Shown: positions 1 through 8,981, counted from the stretch's first letter. The stretch: DNA of 64,000 nucleotides from Pseudoxanthomonas yeongjuensis (GCF_010093345.1 NZ_PDWT01000003.1:248001-312000), one strand, 5' to 3'. Program-made: numbers and translations. Notes: generated from the sequence alone by a model not told the origin.

Positions 1-490
1 GCCGGTTGTCCTGGCTGACGGCCCATTCGCCGACATTGAAGAAATCGTGGCCCTTGGCCATTGCGTTGACGTCGAGCAGCACTTCCTCCGGCCCGTCCAT
101 CGTGCCCTTGCGGCGCGCATGGATCGGATAGTCCTGGCCGGTCTCGAAACGCGTGTAGTACCAGTAGCCGCGCTCGCGGTACGGCACCGAGCTGTCGTCC
201 TGCTTGATCCGGGCGACGATCTCGGAGTAGAGCTTTTCCTGCAACGGTTTGGTCGGCGCCAGCACCGTATCGGCGTAGGCGTTCTCGGCCGCCAGGTAGG
301 CCAGCATCGCCGGATCCTTGCGCTCGTCGTCGCGCAACCAGTAGTAGTCGTCGTTGCGGGTCGCGCCGAACGGCGCCTTCACTTCGTGCGGTTTCCTGGC
401 CACATCCGGCGCGGTGGCGTCGAGCGCGAGGGCGGAACTGGAAGACGTGGTCATCAGGAGGGCAGCCGCGAACAGGAGGGAAGTCTTCAT
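1..490 (-). CDS. ptrB: Oligopeptidase B (S9A), N-terminal part, runs off the window
   Basis: The gene reads leftward from an ATG at 488-490 and is cut by the window start, leaving about 163 residues. A signal peptide (Lys then a hydrophobic stretch ending near SALA) suggests export. It is followed by the S9A propeller entry motif NDDYYWLRDD and the AENAY/YSEIVARIKQDD segment typical of oligopeptidase B (protease II), which cleaves short peptides after basic residues. The catalytic Ser/Asp/His region lies outside the window, so activity cannot be judged. A second S9A peptidase lies just upstream on the same strand with a 91-bp gap. The family is clear; choosing oligopeptidase B over prolyl oligopeptidase rests on the N-terminal motifs. 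Confidence 0.85.
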   Translation of the reverse strand, partial: MKTSLLFAAALLMTTSSSSALALDATAPDVARKPHEVKAPFGATRNDDYYWLRDDERKDPAMLAYLAAENAYADTVLAPTKPLQEKLYSEIVARIKQDDSSVPYRERGYWYYTRFETGQDYPIHARRKGTMDGPEEVLLDVNAMAKGHDFFNVGEWAVSQDNR

Positions 491-518
491 AGGTAGGTCC
501 GTTTTGCCGTGAAACAAT

Positions 519-545
519 GGATCGGGAACCCTCGTGGACCGATCC
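519..545 (-). terminator. Possible weak hairpin terminator between two S9A genes
   Basis: Seven-bp arms GGATCGG and CCGATCC enclose a 13-nt loop in the 91-bp gap downstream of the 582-2711 gene. Read leftward, the hairpin is followed by ATTGTTTC, which is only partly U-rich. It could attenuate read-through into ptrB or be incidental. Confidence 0.3.
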
Positions 546-581
546 CGGCGAGTGCCGGGACCGGAGTTGCCGCGACTCGCC

Positions 582-2711
582 TTACTCGGCCAGTTGCTGC
601 CACAGGAAGGTAAAGGCCAGCGCGCTCATGTGCGCCGACTGCGCATTGTTCGATGCGCCGCCATGGCCGCCCTCGATGTTCTCGTAGTAGCGCACGTCCT
701 TGCCCGCATCCAGCATCTTGGCCATCATCTTGCGCGCATGGCCGGGATGCACGCGATCGTCGCGCGTGGAGGTGGTGAACAGCGTCGGCGGATAGGTCCT
801 GGCCGGGTCGAACAGGTGGTACGGCGAGAACGTGCGGATGTAGTCCCAGTCGGCCGTGTCCGGATTGCCGTATTCGGCCATCCACGAGGCGCCGGCCAAC
901 AGGTGGCTGTAGCGCTTCATGTCCAGCAACGGCACCTGCACCACCACCGCGCCGAACAGTTCCGGATACTGGGTGAGCATGTTGCCCATCAGCAGGCCGC
1001 CATTGCTGCCGCCCTGGATGCCCAGGCGCCTGGCGGAAGTGATCTTGCGCGCGGCCAGGTCCTGCGCCACCGCGGCGAAGTCCTCGTAGGCCTTGTGCCG
1101 GTTCTGCTTCAGCGCCGCCTGGTGCCAACGCGGTCCGTATTCGCCGCCGCCGCGGATATTGGCCACCGCGTAGACGCCGCCCTTCTCGAGCCAGCCCATG
1201 CCGACGCCGCCGGAATAACCCGGGGTCAGCGAGATCTCGAAGCCGCCATAGCCGTACAGCAGGGTCGGTGCGCTGCCGTCGTACTTCAGGTCCTTCGGCC
1301 GCACCAGGAAGTAAGGCACCTTGGTGCCATCCTTGGAACTGGCGAAGTGCTGCTCGACCACGTCCCTGGAGCCGTCGAAGAACGCAGGCATGGTCTTCAG
1401 CACTTCGACGCTGCCGGCCTTGCCCGCTTCGGCCAGCATCAGCGTGGTCGGGGTCAGGTAATCGGTGACCGTCATCCACACGGCATCGCTGTCGTCGCTG
1501 TCGACCGCGCCGACGCCGATGGTGCCCAGGGCCGGCGCGCCGGCGAATGCGCTTTTCTTCCACCCTTCACCGGAAGGCGTCAGCACCGTCAGCTTGTTCT
1601 TGACGTCGTCCAGCACGTTCAACACGACGTGGTTCCTGGTCCAGGTGGTGCCGGCCAGCGAGGTGGAGTCGGTCGGCTCGAACAGGACTTCGAAGTCGCG
1701 CTTTCCGGCCATGAAATCGTCGAATTTCGCGACCAGCAGCGAGCCGGCCTTGTAGGTCCTGCCCTCGATTTCCCATGGCTCGCGCAGTTCCAGCGCCAGC
1801 CATTCGCGGACCACGCCCTTGTTCGTGGAATTGGGCACGTCGATCTTGACCAGCTTGCCGTCGCTGCCGCGCAGGTAAAGCTCGTCGTTGTAGAAGGCGA
1901 TGGTGCGGCTGACGAAATCGCGCTCGAAACCCGGCGTGTTGTCGTGGTACGCGGCGATGTACATGTCCGCGTTGCTGCCTTCGTAGACCACGCTGGCCGC
2001 GCTCATCGGGGTGCCGCGCTTCCATTCCTTGACGATGCGCGGATAGCCCGAAGGGGTCATGCTGCCGGGGCCGAAATCGGTGTAGACGTAGACCGTGTCC
2101 GCGTCCTTCCAGCCCAGCCCCCCCTTGGCCTCGGGACGCAGGAATCCGTCCTTCACCCATTGCTTGCTGGCCAGATCGAACTCGCGGGTGACGTCGGCAT
2201 CGGAGCCGCCGCGCGACAGCGCGACCAGGCAGCGGTCGTAATCGGGCTTGCGGCAGTCGGCGCCGTGCCAGACCCACTTCTTGTCGTCCTGCAGGCCTTC
2301 GGCCGCGTTCAGCGCATCCAGGTCGATGACCGTTTCCCACTGCGGCTGCGGCTTGCGGTATTCCTCCAGCGTGGTCCGGCGCCAGACGCCGCGCTCGTGG
2401 CTCTTGTCCTTCCAGAAGTTGTAGTAATACGCGCCGATCTTCTCCACGCCCGGGATCTTGGCATCGGAATCGAGCATGGTCAGGATCCGGCCTTCCAGCC
2501 GCTTGAATTCGGGCGTGGCCGCGATTTCCGCCTCGGCCTTCGCGTTCTGCGCCTTGACCCACTCCAGCGGCTTGTCGCCGGTGACGTCTTCCAGCCAGGC
2601 GTACTTGTCATCGGTCACGGCGGCGGGCTCCTCGGCGAAAGTGCTGCCGGTAGCGGCGGCGAGACCTGCGGCAACCACGATGGCCTGGCAGGCGTGGGCA
2701 AGCTTGGGCAT
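582..2711 (-). CDS. Secreted prolyl oligopeptidase family serine peptidase (S9A)
   Basis: A 709-aa prolyl oligopeptidase-type enzyme expected to cleave proline-containing oligopeptides in the periplasm. The chosen ATG (2709-2711) begins a signal peptide ending near FAEE; the reading frame is open further upstream but that part is low-complexity. The N-terminal half is a beta-propeller beginning with the DDKYAWLEDVTGD motif. The C-terminal half is an alpha/beta hydrolase with nucleophile Ser569 in GGSNGG, Asp in TRDDRVHPGH and His in EGGHGG. Length matches the family (about 700 aa). It sits 91 bp upstream of ptrB on the same strand, so two S9A paralogues may be co-transcribed. All catalytic motifs are intact. 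Confidence 0.93.
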   Translation of the reverse strand: MPKLAHACQAIVVAAGLAAATGSTFAEEPAAVTDDKYAWLEDVTGDKPLEWVKAQNAKAEAEIAATPEFKRLEGRILTMLDSDAKIPGVEKIGAYYYNFWKDKSHERGVWRRTTLEEYRKPQPQWETVIDLDALNAAEGLQDDKKWVWHGADCRKPDYDRCLVALSRGGSDADVTREFDLASKQWVKDGFLRPEAKGGLGWKDADTVYVYTDFGPGSMTPSGYPRIVKEWKRGTPMSAASVVYEGSNADMYIAAYHDNTPGFERDFVSRTIAFYNDELYLRGSDGKLVKIDVPNSTNKGVVREWLALELREPWEIEGRTYKAGSLLVAKFDDFMAGKRDFEVLFEPTDSTSLAGTTWTRNHVVLNVLDDVKNKLTVLTPSGEGWKKSAFAGAPALGTIGVGAVDSDDSDAVWMTVTDYLTPTTLMLAEAGKAGSVEVLKTMPAFFDGSRDVVEQHFASSKDGTKVPYFLVRPKDLKYDGSAPTLLYGYGGFEISLTPGYSGGVGMGWLEKGGVYAVANIRGGGEYGPRWHQAALKQNRHKAYEDFAAVAQDLAARKITSARRLGIQGGSNGGLLMGNMLTQYPELFGAVVVQVPLLDMKRYSHLLAGASWMAEYGNPDTADWDYIRTFSPYHLFDPARTYPPTLFTTSTRDDRVHPGHARKMMAKMLDAGKDVRYYENIEGGHGGASNNAQSAHMSALAFTFLWQQLAE

Positions 2712-2782
2712 GTTTACTCCGGTGCGTGGAACATAATTCTTCACGCTATCACACACCCGCGCCCCGCTCCCCCTGCCGAAGG

Positions 2783-3109
2783 TCAGGCCACGCGGGGCAG
2801 GCGCCGCAAGCCGGGAGCTACGCGACGCCGGGCCTGCGTGCCCGGGCGGCGGCGGCGCGCGCGTTTCGACGTTTCCTGCGCCGTGGCCTTGCGCAACGGC
2901 AGGTGGAACCGGTACAGCGACCACCACGCCACCGCCGGCATGCCCAGCAGCCACAGCGGCATCCAGCCCAGCCAGTCGCTATGCCCGCGCGCGGCGGGAA
3001 GCAGCAGCACCAGCGCCAATCCGGTGATGAACGCATTGCGCACGCCATGCAGCAGGCGTGGATCGACAAGTTCCTGTTGACGGAAAGGCGCGGAAACGAA
3101 CTTCGGCAT
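2783..3109 (-). CDS. Small membrane protein with an Arg-rich tail
   Basis: A 108-aa protein I do not recognise. From the ATG at 3107-3109 it has two hydrophobic segments (about residues 26-41 and 47-64), then a strongly basic C-terminal tail rich in Arg and Lys that would lie in the cytoplasm. The start fits the hydrophobic pattern; a longer in-frame opening upstream has no such features. It ends 71 bp before the S9A gene. The composition and 327-nt length make it a plausible but unproven small gene. Confidence 0.5.
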   Translation of the reverse strand: MPKFVSAPFRQQELVDPRLLHGVRNAFITGLALVLLLPAARGHSDWLGWMPLWLLGMPAVAWWSLYRFHLPLRKATAQETSKRARRRRPGTQARRRVAPGLRRLPRVA

Positions 3110-3181
3110 GTCGGCAGCTCCGGAAGGGTGGAACCGCAGCCTGCCGCCCGCCCATCTCACCGATTGCGACCCCGCGCTTTT

Positions 3182-3270
3182 GTAGGAGCGCCCATGGGCG
3201 CGAGCTTTTCGTCCCGCACCCAGGATCCCACCGAAGAGCTCGCGCCCATGGGCGCTCTTACGGGGATCGG
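3182..3270. repeat. REP-like inverted repeat, GTAG-headed (family A)
   Basis: An outward palindrome: GTAGGAGCGCCCATGGGCG at the left, its near-complement ending in GGGCGCTCTTACG at the right, with a non-conserved centre of about 35 bp. The same arms recur at 41120 and 49309. The GTAG head on both ends resembles REPIN/SMAG elements mobilised by RAYT transposases in Stenotrophomonas and relatives. No RAYT gene is in the window. It lies between the small membrane protein and the WYL regulator. Confidence 0.8.
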
Positions 3271-4239
3271 TCAATGGCCGTAGTTGCTCAGCGCCAGCTC
3301 CAGCAGCGACTTGGCCTGTTCGCGCAGCACTTGCGGCTCGATGATTTCCGCATCGGCGCCGTAGTGCAGGATGTCCATCAGCAACTCGCGCGAGACGCTG
3401 TACGGCACCTTCAATTCGTAGCGGCCATCGGCCAGGAAACGGCCTTCCTGCTTCGAATGCCACTGTTCGTCGGCGACCCAGCGCGCGGTCTTGGCGCTGA
3501 ACACGATGGTCGCCCAGCCCTTGGGCTCGCCGGAAAAAATGCCGTAACTGGAGGCCAGGTGCTGGTTGAGTTCGCTTTCGGGCAGGTCGCGCGCGGGCTC
3601 GTCCAGCGCCTTGGCGCTGCTGATGCGGTCCACGGCGAAGCTGCGCAGTCCGTTGCGCTCGTGGTCCCACGCATCCAGGTACCAGTTGTCGCGATAGTGG
3701 GTGATGCGCTGCGGCGACACCGTGCGCCGGGTGCGTTCGTCGGTGGAGCGCGCGCGGTATTCGAAATTGAGCCGCTTGCGCTCGAGCACCGCCGAGGCGA
3801 CGCTGCGGAAACTGGCTTCGTCCAGGCGCCGGCCGCGATGCGGGATCACCCGCACCCGCTCCACCGGCCAGTGATCGACGCCGGCGTGGTCGGCGAGCAG
3901 GCCTTCGATGCGCTTCTGCAACGGCGCCAGCGCACCGGCCAGCACGCCGCCGCCGGTGCGCATCAGCAGCTGTTGCGCGGCCAGCAGCGAATAGAGTTCT
4001 TCCGAACTCAGCCACAGGCCGGGCAGTTCGAAGCGCTCGCTTTCTCCCGCCACGTAGCGGAAACCCGCTTCGCCATCGCCCTCGATCGGCGCCATCAGCG
4101 CATCGCGCAGGTAGGCCAGGTCGCGGTAGGCGGTGGCGCGCGAGCAGCCCAGCTCCTCCTGCAGGCGCTTGACCGTGACCGGATAGCGGGCGGCCTTGAG
4201 GATGCGGTGCAGCGCGGTAATGCGTTCGATCTTGTCCAT
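3271..4239 (-). CDS. YafY-type HTH/WYL-domain transcriptional regulator
   Basis: A 322-aa DNA-binding regulator. The first 60 residues form a DeoR-like winged helix-turn-helix (MDKIERI…, LQEELGCSRATAYRDLAYLRD). Residues about 130-230 form the WYL domain (NFEYRA, ITHYRDNWYLDAWDHERNGLRSFAVDRI), which in this family senses a ligand such as a nucleotide or nucleic acid. A C-terminal WCX region follows. The ATG at 4237-4239 starts exactly at the HTH; a longer open frame upstream is low-complexity. The neighbours give no clue to its target. The stop abuts the REP-like repeat. Confidence 0.88.
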   Translation of the reverse strand: MDKIERITALHRILKAARYPVTVKRLQEELGCSRATAYRDLAYLRDALMAPIEGDGEAGFRYVAGESERFELPGLWLSSEELYSLLAAQQLLMRTGGGVLAGALAPLQKRIEGLLADHAGVDHWPVERVRVIPHRGRRLDEASFRSVASAVLERKRLNFEYRARSTDERTRRTVSPQRITHYRDNWYLDAWDHERNGLRSFAVDRISSAKALDEPARDLPESELNQHLASSYGIFSGEPKGWATIVFSAKTARWVADEQWHSKQEGRFLADGRYELKVPYSVSRELLMDILHYGADAEIIEPQVLREQAKSLLELALSNYGH

Positions 4240-4459
4240 GCGCCGATTATGGCCGAGCCGTGGCCGTTTTCGTGCTGCGGTCCGCGTTGGATCGATCATG
4301 GACCCCGCTGCGCCGGCAGCTTGGGCCCGTGCGGTGCCGGACCCCGCGACGCATCCCCCTGCGCCGCGACCCCCAACGCGCGGACCCAAGCTGCCGGCGT
4401 TTGCAGGAGAGCCCTTCCCCGGCCTTACCATCGCGCCAACCAGCCCCGGAGTTTCCCCC

Positions 4460-5140
4460 ATGTCGATCCGCCCGCTCGCGCTTGCCTGCCTGGTCATCGC
4501 CCTTGCCGCCTGCAAGCCTTCGACGCCCGCCGAAACCGACGCGCCCGCGCCAGCCGGACCGGCGGGCATGCTGGAGCAAGCCGCGTCCGCGCTGGATCCC
4601 TTGTCCAGCCCCGAAGACGAGATGAAGGCGTCGATGGACAAGTTCCTGAAAGCCAAGAGCTTCCATGCGGTCATGGACATGCAAGGCGCGCGGAGCATGG
4701 TCATCGAGATGGACTTCGTCGCCCCCGACCGCTATCGGATGAAAATGCCGACGGGGACCCAGGTGGTCATCGGCGACACCATGTACATGCAGGTCGATGG
4801 CCGTTCGATGAAAGCACCGCTGCCCCCGGGTACGCTGACCCAGTGGCGCGATCCGCTCAGGATCGAGGAGCACAAGGCCGGGATGAGCGTCGAATCGCTG
4901 GGTAACGACAGCGTCGACGGCCAACCGGCGAAGAAATACCTGGTCAGGCACACCGGACCCGGGCCCAGCCGGCCCCAGTCCAGCCAGCCCCAATCCAGTG
5001 AGTTCACTTTCTGGATCGGTGGCGATGGCCTGCCCTTGCAGCTGGTGAGCCAGGGCGAGTCGCAGGGCAAGCCCTATTCGATGACCCTGCGCTATTCGCG
5101 CTACGACGACCCGGGCATCGTCGTCGACGCGCCGCAATGA
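4460..5140 (+). CDS. Putative lipoprotein, LppX/LolA-like fold
   Basis: A 226-aa predicted lipoprotein with a signal peptide and lipobox LAAC (Cys17). After a short Ala/Pro linker there are features of the LolA/LppX-like beta half-barrel: repeated strands such as FHAVMDM, YRMKMPTG, TMYMQVDGRSM, and a late FTFWIGGDGLPLQL followed by MTLRYSRYDDP. Such proteins bind lipids or act in envelope assembly, but the function is not known for this one. It diverges from the WYL regulator across 220 bp. The fold assignment is by pattern only. Confidence 0.7.
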   Translation: MSIRPLALACLVIALAACKPSTPAETDAPAPAGPAGMLEQAASALDPLSSPEDEMKASMDKFLKAKSFHAVMDMQGARSMVIEMDFVAPDRYRMKMPTGTQVVIGDTMYMQVDGRSMKAPLPPGTLTQWRDPLRIEEHKAGMSVESLGNDSVDGQPAKKYLVRHTGPGPSRPQSSQPQSSEFTFWIGGDGLPLQLVSQGESQGKPYSMTLRYSRYDDPGIVVDAPQ

Positions 5141-5213
5141 ATTCCACAATGAATTTCTAACTGTGGTTTAACCCGGACCTCCGCAGACTCCCGCGCAATC
5201 AGCGGGGATCCGG

Positions 5214-5831
5214 ATGCGGACGAACGAACGGCAGGAACGCGCCACGCAGGCAGTGGCGTGGTTGTGCGTGGTGGCGGTGCATGCCGGACTGTTGTGGCTG
5301 CTGGTCCAGCCTCTCAGCCGCGGGCAAACGGACAGGGGCGAACAGGTGCGCTTGCGCCTGGTGTTCCTGGGACCCATCCGGCAACCGTCCCCGGCCGTAG
5401 TCGCGCCCTTGGCCCCGGTCGCGACGGCGCGCGCCCTATCCGCACGAACGGTGAGTCAGCCCAACCTTCTTCCTCGTAGTGCCGCATCGGCCACCGAGCC
5501 CGCGTCCAACTCCACCGTCTCGGCTGCGGAGTTGCTGGAACAGGGCCATCAGTGGGCGCGCGGACAGTCTCCGCCCGGCTTCCAGCCCACACCGTTACGC
5601 AGCCGCCGGGCGCAACTGCCGGGAGGCGATGGCGCGGACGCCTTCCGCATGCGCCCGCCACCGTCGCCGAAACGGGTGATGGACGCCATCGCCAGGGCAT
5701 TCGGCGATCCCGGTCCGCCCTGCCCGCGCATCCAGTCCAACATCGCGGGCCTGCTGGCCGCCACCTCGGAGCGGGAACGGGGACTGCTCCAAGAGGAACT
5801 GCGTCGCGACCGCGAGTTGTGCCGACCCTGA
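5214..5831 (+). CDS. Inner-membrane anchored Pro/Ala-rich protein, unknown
   Basis: A 205-aa protein with a short cytoplasmic N-terminus, one transmembrane helix (about residues 13-31) and a long periplasmic part rich in Ala, Pro and Arg. The layout resembles TonB-type energy transducers, but the TonB C-terminal domain is not evident. The end carries a conserved-looking segment (GPPCPRIQSNI, then a charged helix ending in ELCRP) with two Cys. It starts 73 bp after the lipoprotein gene. Function is unknown; co-transcription is possible. Confidence 0.6.
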   Translation: MRTNERQERATQAVAWLCVVAVHAGLLWLLVQPLSRGQTDRGEQVRLRLVFLGPIRQPSPAVVAPLAPVATARALSARTVSQPNLLPRSAASATEPASNSTVSAAELLEQGHQWARGQSPPGFQPTPLRSRRAQLPGGDGADAFRMRPPPSPKRVMDAIARAFGDPGPPCPRIQSNIAGLLAATSERERGLLQEELRRDRELCRP

Positions 5832-5975
5832 ACAAACGACCCTTGAATCTTCATAAACATGATCCATAACAAGCACTTGGACTATCATGGACAGGCGCTT
5901 ACGGATATCATGTAACCGTTTTCACGGCCGCTTCGGCTGTATTCCCTCTACCCTACAATCCCGAGGCCTGCCCCC

Positions 5976-6773
5976 ATGCCCCGCACTTCCCTGTTCCTCA
6001 TCCTGCTGGCCTTCCTGCCGGTCGCCCCTGCCGCCCTGGCCGAAGAAACCGCTCACAGCTGCGATGCGGATCCCCAGGAAGCGGAAACATCGCCCTGGGA
6101 CGGCGGCGGCGAACTGGGTTTCGCCGCCACCCGCGGCAACAGCGTCAGCGAAAGCCTCAACGGCCGGTTCAACGTGCAGTACACGCATGGCGACTGGATC
6201 CATGCCATGGACCTGTTCGGCCTGCGCTCCAGTGCCGAACACCTGGTCGATGACGGCAACGGCGGCACGGTGCGCGAACGCGGCACCACCGCCAACCGCT
6301 ACACGGCCGGGGCGAAGAGCGCATTGAAGCTGGGCGAGCATCGCCAGTTCACCACCGCACTACGCTATGAGCGCGACGATTTCGCCACCTACAGCTACCA
6401 GCAGAGCGCCAGCGTCGGCTACGGCACCCGGATCATGGACGGCGACCGGACCCGGCTCGACCTGCAGATCGGACCCGGTCTTCGCCGTGCGCACAATGTC
6501 GAGGAAGACCGTACCGAATCCGGATTGATCGGCCGCGGCTTCATCGGCCTGAAGTTCGACCTGACCGAGAACACCGAACTGGAAAACACCTTGCTGGTGG
6601 AATCGGGCACTTCCAACACCTTCGCCCAGAACGACCTCGGCGTGTCGGTGGCGATGAATTCGCACCTGGCGCTGAAGGCCGGGTTGCAGGCGCGCCACAA
6701 CAGCGACGTCAACACCGAACAGAAGAAGACCGACACGCTGACCACGATGAACGTGGTGTACCGCTTCAGATAG
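5976..6773 (+). CDS. DUF481 family outer-membrane beta-barrel protein (YdiY-like)
   Basis: A 265-aa protein with a signal peptide cleaved near ALAEE, then the DUF481 opening motif GGGELGFAATRGNS followed by alternating beta strands to a C-terminal VYRFR. Members such as E. coli YdiY are called salt-induced outer-membrane proteins, but their role is unclear. Length and strand pattern agree with the family. It is a single gene, with 144 bp upstream and a GTGG-headed repeat just downstream. Confidence 0.85.
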   Translation: MPRTSLFLILLAFLPVAPAALAEETAHSCDADPQEAETSPWDGGGELGFAATRGNSVSESLNGRFNVQYTHGDWIHAMDLFGLRSSAEHLVDDGNGGTVRERGTTANRYTAGAKSALKLGEHRQFTTALRYERDDFATYSYQQSASVGYGTRIMDGDRTRLDLQIGPGLRRAHNVEEDRTESGLIGRGFIGLKFDLTENTELENTLLVESGTSNTFAQNDLGVSVAMNSHLALKAGLQARHNSDVNTEQKKTDTLTTMNVVYRFR

Positions 6774-6789
6774 GCGGCGACGCCAACTT

Positions 6790-6853
6790 GCGGGAGGGGC
6801 GTCAGCCCCGACGAACGTAAGCTGGAAAGCATCGGGGCTAACGCCCCTCCCAC
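6790..6853. repeat. REP-like inverted repeat, GTGG-headed
   Basis: Arms GCGGGAGGGGCGTCAGCCCCG and, on the other strand, GTGGGAGGGGCGTTAGCCCCG flank about 22 bp. It lies between the convergent DUF481 and hemC genes and could act as a bidirectional terminator. Its head differs (GTGG rather than GTAG) from the family at 3182, 41120 and 49309. Confidence 0.75.
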
Positions 6854-6886
6854 AGCGGCGCCCTCCCCACATTCCTCAAGGTTTTC

Positions 6887-7792
6887 CTAGAGGAACTCGC
6901 CTGCTCCCATCGCCAGCAACTCCGTCGCAAGCCGCTGTCCCAGCGCTTCACCGGCATCGGCCGCGGCTTCGGCGGAACTACGCACCGCGCGCCCGTCGCT
7001 GGCCGACCCAACCAGGCCGGCGAGGTGCAACCGCGCACCATGCAGTTCCGCATAGGCCGCGACCGGCACGTGGCAACTGCCGTGCAACGCACGGTTCATC
7101 GCCCGCTCGGCCTCCACGCAGGTCCGCGTGGGCGCATGGTCGAGCACCGAGAACAGCGCCTGGGTAGCAGCGTCGTCGGCTCGGCACTCCACTGCGATCG
7201 CGCCTTGCGCGGGGGCCGGCAACCAGTCGGGCGCGGCCAGGCGCAGGCGGATGCGCGAACCGAAGCCGAGCCGCAGCAAGCCTGCGCAAGCCAGCACGAT
7301 GGCGTCGTATTCGCCCGCATCCAGTTTGGCCAGGCGGGTGTTGACGTTGCCGCGCAGGTCCAGCAGCACCAGATCCGGGCGCAGCGCGCGCAGCTGCGCC
7401 TGGCGGCGCAGGGACGAAGTCCCCACGCGCGCGCCGTGCGGCAACGCCTGCAGCGATGCATAGGTATTGGAGATGAAGGCATCGGCCGGATCCGCGCGTT
7501 CCAGGATCGCCGACAGCGCGAACGGCGGATCCAGGTCCATCGGCACGTCCTTGAGCGAATGCACCGCGCAATCGGCCTCGCCGCGCAGCATCGCCAATTC
7601 CAGTTCCTTGAGGAACAGGCCCTTGCCGCCGATCGCGGCCAGCGAACGGTCCAGCACGTCGTCGCCGCGCGTGCTCATCGGCACCAGCTCGACTTCAAGT
7701 CGCGGATGCGCTTCGCGCAGCCTGGCGGCGACGTGCTCGGTCTGCCAGAGGGCGAGCGGGCTCTTGCGGGTGGCGATGCGGATCGAATCCAT
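6887..7792 (-). CDS. hemC: Hydroxymethylbilane synthase (porphobilinogen deaminase)
   Basis: A 301-aa enzyme that polymerises four porphobilinogen units to hydroxymethylbilane in tetrapyrrole synthesis. The N-terminus [14 protein letters not shown], the segment [11 protein letters not shown], the Asp-containing SLKDVPMDL and the dipyrromethane-cofactor Cys in [12 protein letters not shown] are all present. Length agrees with the family. It lies downstream of the AlgR-type regulator in the same direction, the algR–hemC order known from pseudomonads, but 368 bp of repeat-bearing DNA separates them. Confidence 0.97.
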   Translation of the reverse strand: MDSIRIATRKSPLALWQTEHVAARLREAHPRLEVELVPMSTRGDDVLDRSLAAIGGKGLFLKELELAMLRGEADCAVHSLKDVPMDLDPPFALSAILERADPADAFISNTYASLQALPHGARVGTSSLRRQAQLRALRPDLVLLDLRGNVNTRLAKLDAGEYDAIVLACAGLLRLGFGSRIRLRLAAPDWLPAPAQGAIAVECRADDAATQALFSVLDHAPTRTCVEAERAMNRALHGSCHVPVAAYAELHGARLHLAGLVGSASDGRAVRSSAEAAADAGEALGQRLATELLAMGAGEFL

Positions 7793-7898
7793 GCGCCATT
7801 ATGCGGGTGGTAGTTGGTGATGAGCCAGATATGCAGTCACGAACCACCCGTTTCGCCAAGGATGGTCTTATGTCTTGGAACTTCCGTAGCCTAAATAC

Positions 7899-7970
7899 CG
7901 AGAGCGGCGAGCCGGTAGCCGGAGAGCGGCTCTTGATTTCGGGCTACCGGCTACCCGTTACCGGCTCTCG
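7899..7970. repeat. Inverted repeat with GAGCCGGTAGCC arms
   Basis: GAGAGCGGCGAGCCGGTAGCC at the left is mirrored by GGCTACCGGCTAC…CCGGCTCTC at the right. It is one of two unrelated palindromes filling the hemC–algR gap. No other copy was found in the window, and no coding potential. Confidence 0.6.
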
Positions 7971-8023
7971 CAGGAGCTTCAACAGTCCAATGAACGCGAA
8001 AGAGGAAATTATTCGGAGCTTTT

Positions 8024-8101
8024 CTTAGACGCGGATCAGAGCGGAAAAGACAGATACAGCGGTTGCTTTATCCGTGGTTTCCGCTCTGATCCGTGTCTAA
8101 A
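8024..8101. repeat. Near-perfect 22-bp inverted repeat
   Basis: TTAGACGCGGATCAGAGCGG at 8025 onward is answered by CCGCTCTGATCCGTGTCTAA ending at 8100, with about 30 bp between. The arms match at all but one position. It could form a long hairpin in the algR-to-hemC transcript. A miniature mobile element is possible; no target-site duplication was recognised. Confidence 0.7.
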
Positions 8102-8160
8102 GGCTCCTGCCTTTCCCGCTTTGTGCAAGGGCGCAAAAGAGGGAATCATTCAGAGGTTCC

Positions 8161-8892
8161 TTAAAAATTCTTGACCGTATCGCGCAGCCCCGCCACGCAG
8201 CGGCGGCTGACTTCCAGCGGCTCCTTGCCATGGCGGAGCACGGCATGCACGCGGCCGTCGCTGCTGCGCTTGAGCTCGGTGATCTCGTGCCGCGCCACCA
8301 GGCAGTTGCGGTGGATGCGGACGAAGCGTGCGCTGAATTCGTCTTCCAGCGACTTCAGCGACTCCTCGATCAGATCCTCGCCGCGCGCATGGTGGACGAC
8401 GACGTATTTTTCCTCGGCCTGCAGGTAGTGCACGTCTTCCACCGGGATCAGGCGCAGGCTGCCGCGCAGGCGCGCGCACAGGTGGGTGCGCGGATGCTTG
8501 CCGGGCGCGGCCGGCGCCTGGGTCTCGCGGCCGGCGATGAAGGTGCGGGCGCGTCCCAGTGCGGCCGCAAGACGTTCGGCGCGCACCGGTTTCATCAGGT
8601 AGTCGATCGCGGCGGCGTCGAACGCGGACAGCGCGTGCTCGTCGTAGGCGGTGCAGAACACCACCGCCGGTCGCGGCTCGAACGCGGGGAGATGGCGCGC
8701 CGCTTCCAGCCCATCCACGCCGGGCATGGCGATATCCAGCAGCACCAGGTCCGGGCGGAATTCGGCGCAGGCCTGCAGGGCGGTCAGGCCGTTCTCGGCT
8801 TCGGCCACGATCTCGATGCCGGCATGCTCGCCCAGCAGCGAACGCAGTCGCTCGCGGGCCAGCGGTTCGTCATCGGCAATGACCACCTTCAC
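8161..8892 (-). CDS. algR: LytTR-family response regulator (AlgR-like)
   Basis: A 243-aa response regulator. The receiver domain (residues 1-120) has the acidic pair Asp7/Asp8, phospho-acceptor Asp53 in LLDIAMPG, and the CTAYDEHALSAF and YLMKPV motifs. Residues about 140-243 form the LytTR DNA-binding domain (VEDVHYLQAEEKYVVVH, FVRIHRNCLVA). In Pseudomonas AlgR controls alginate, motility and virulence genes and pairs with the kinase AlgZ/FimS. No such kinase gene is next to this one: an esterase gene is immediately upstream (89 bp). The symbol follows domain layout and the hemC context, so the regulon is unknown. Confidence 0.85.
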   Translation of the reverse strand: MKVVIADDEPLARERLRSLLGEHAGIEIVAEAENGLTALQACAEFRPDLVLLDIAMPGVDGLEAARHLPAFEPRPAVVFCTAYDEHALSAFDAAAIDYLMKPVRAERLAAALGRARTFIAGRETQAPAAPGKHPRTHLCARLRGSLRLIPVEDVHYLQAEEKYVVVHHARGEDLIEESLKSLEDEFSARFVRIHRNCLVARHEITELKRSSDGRVHAVLRHGKEPLEVSRRCVAGLRDTVKNF

Positions 8893-8981
8893 GGCGCCTG
8901 CATCCTCGATTCAAGGGAAAGGAATTGCGGGCCCATGGTAGCGGTGGCGCCGGCCAGCGTCACCTTGGGACGCGGCGCACA

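Noticed and set aside
534-3080. 848-codon open frame on the plus strand
   Set aside because: It is the complement of the S9A gene. The protein is Arg/His/Val-rich without family features, as expected for antisense frames of GC-rich genes.
5887-6327. 146-codon frame over the start of the DUF481 gene
   Set aside because: Alternative frame of the same DNA with no features, whereas the DUF481 frame has signal peptide and family motif.
7801-8028. 75-codon plus-strand frame between hemC and algR
   Set aside because: Consists largely of palindromic repeat sequence; no ribosome site or conserved feature.
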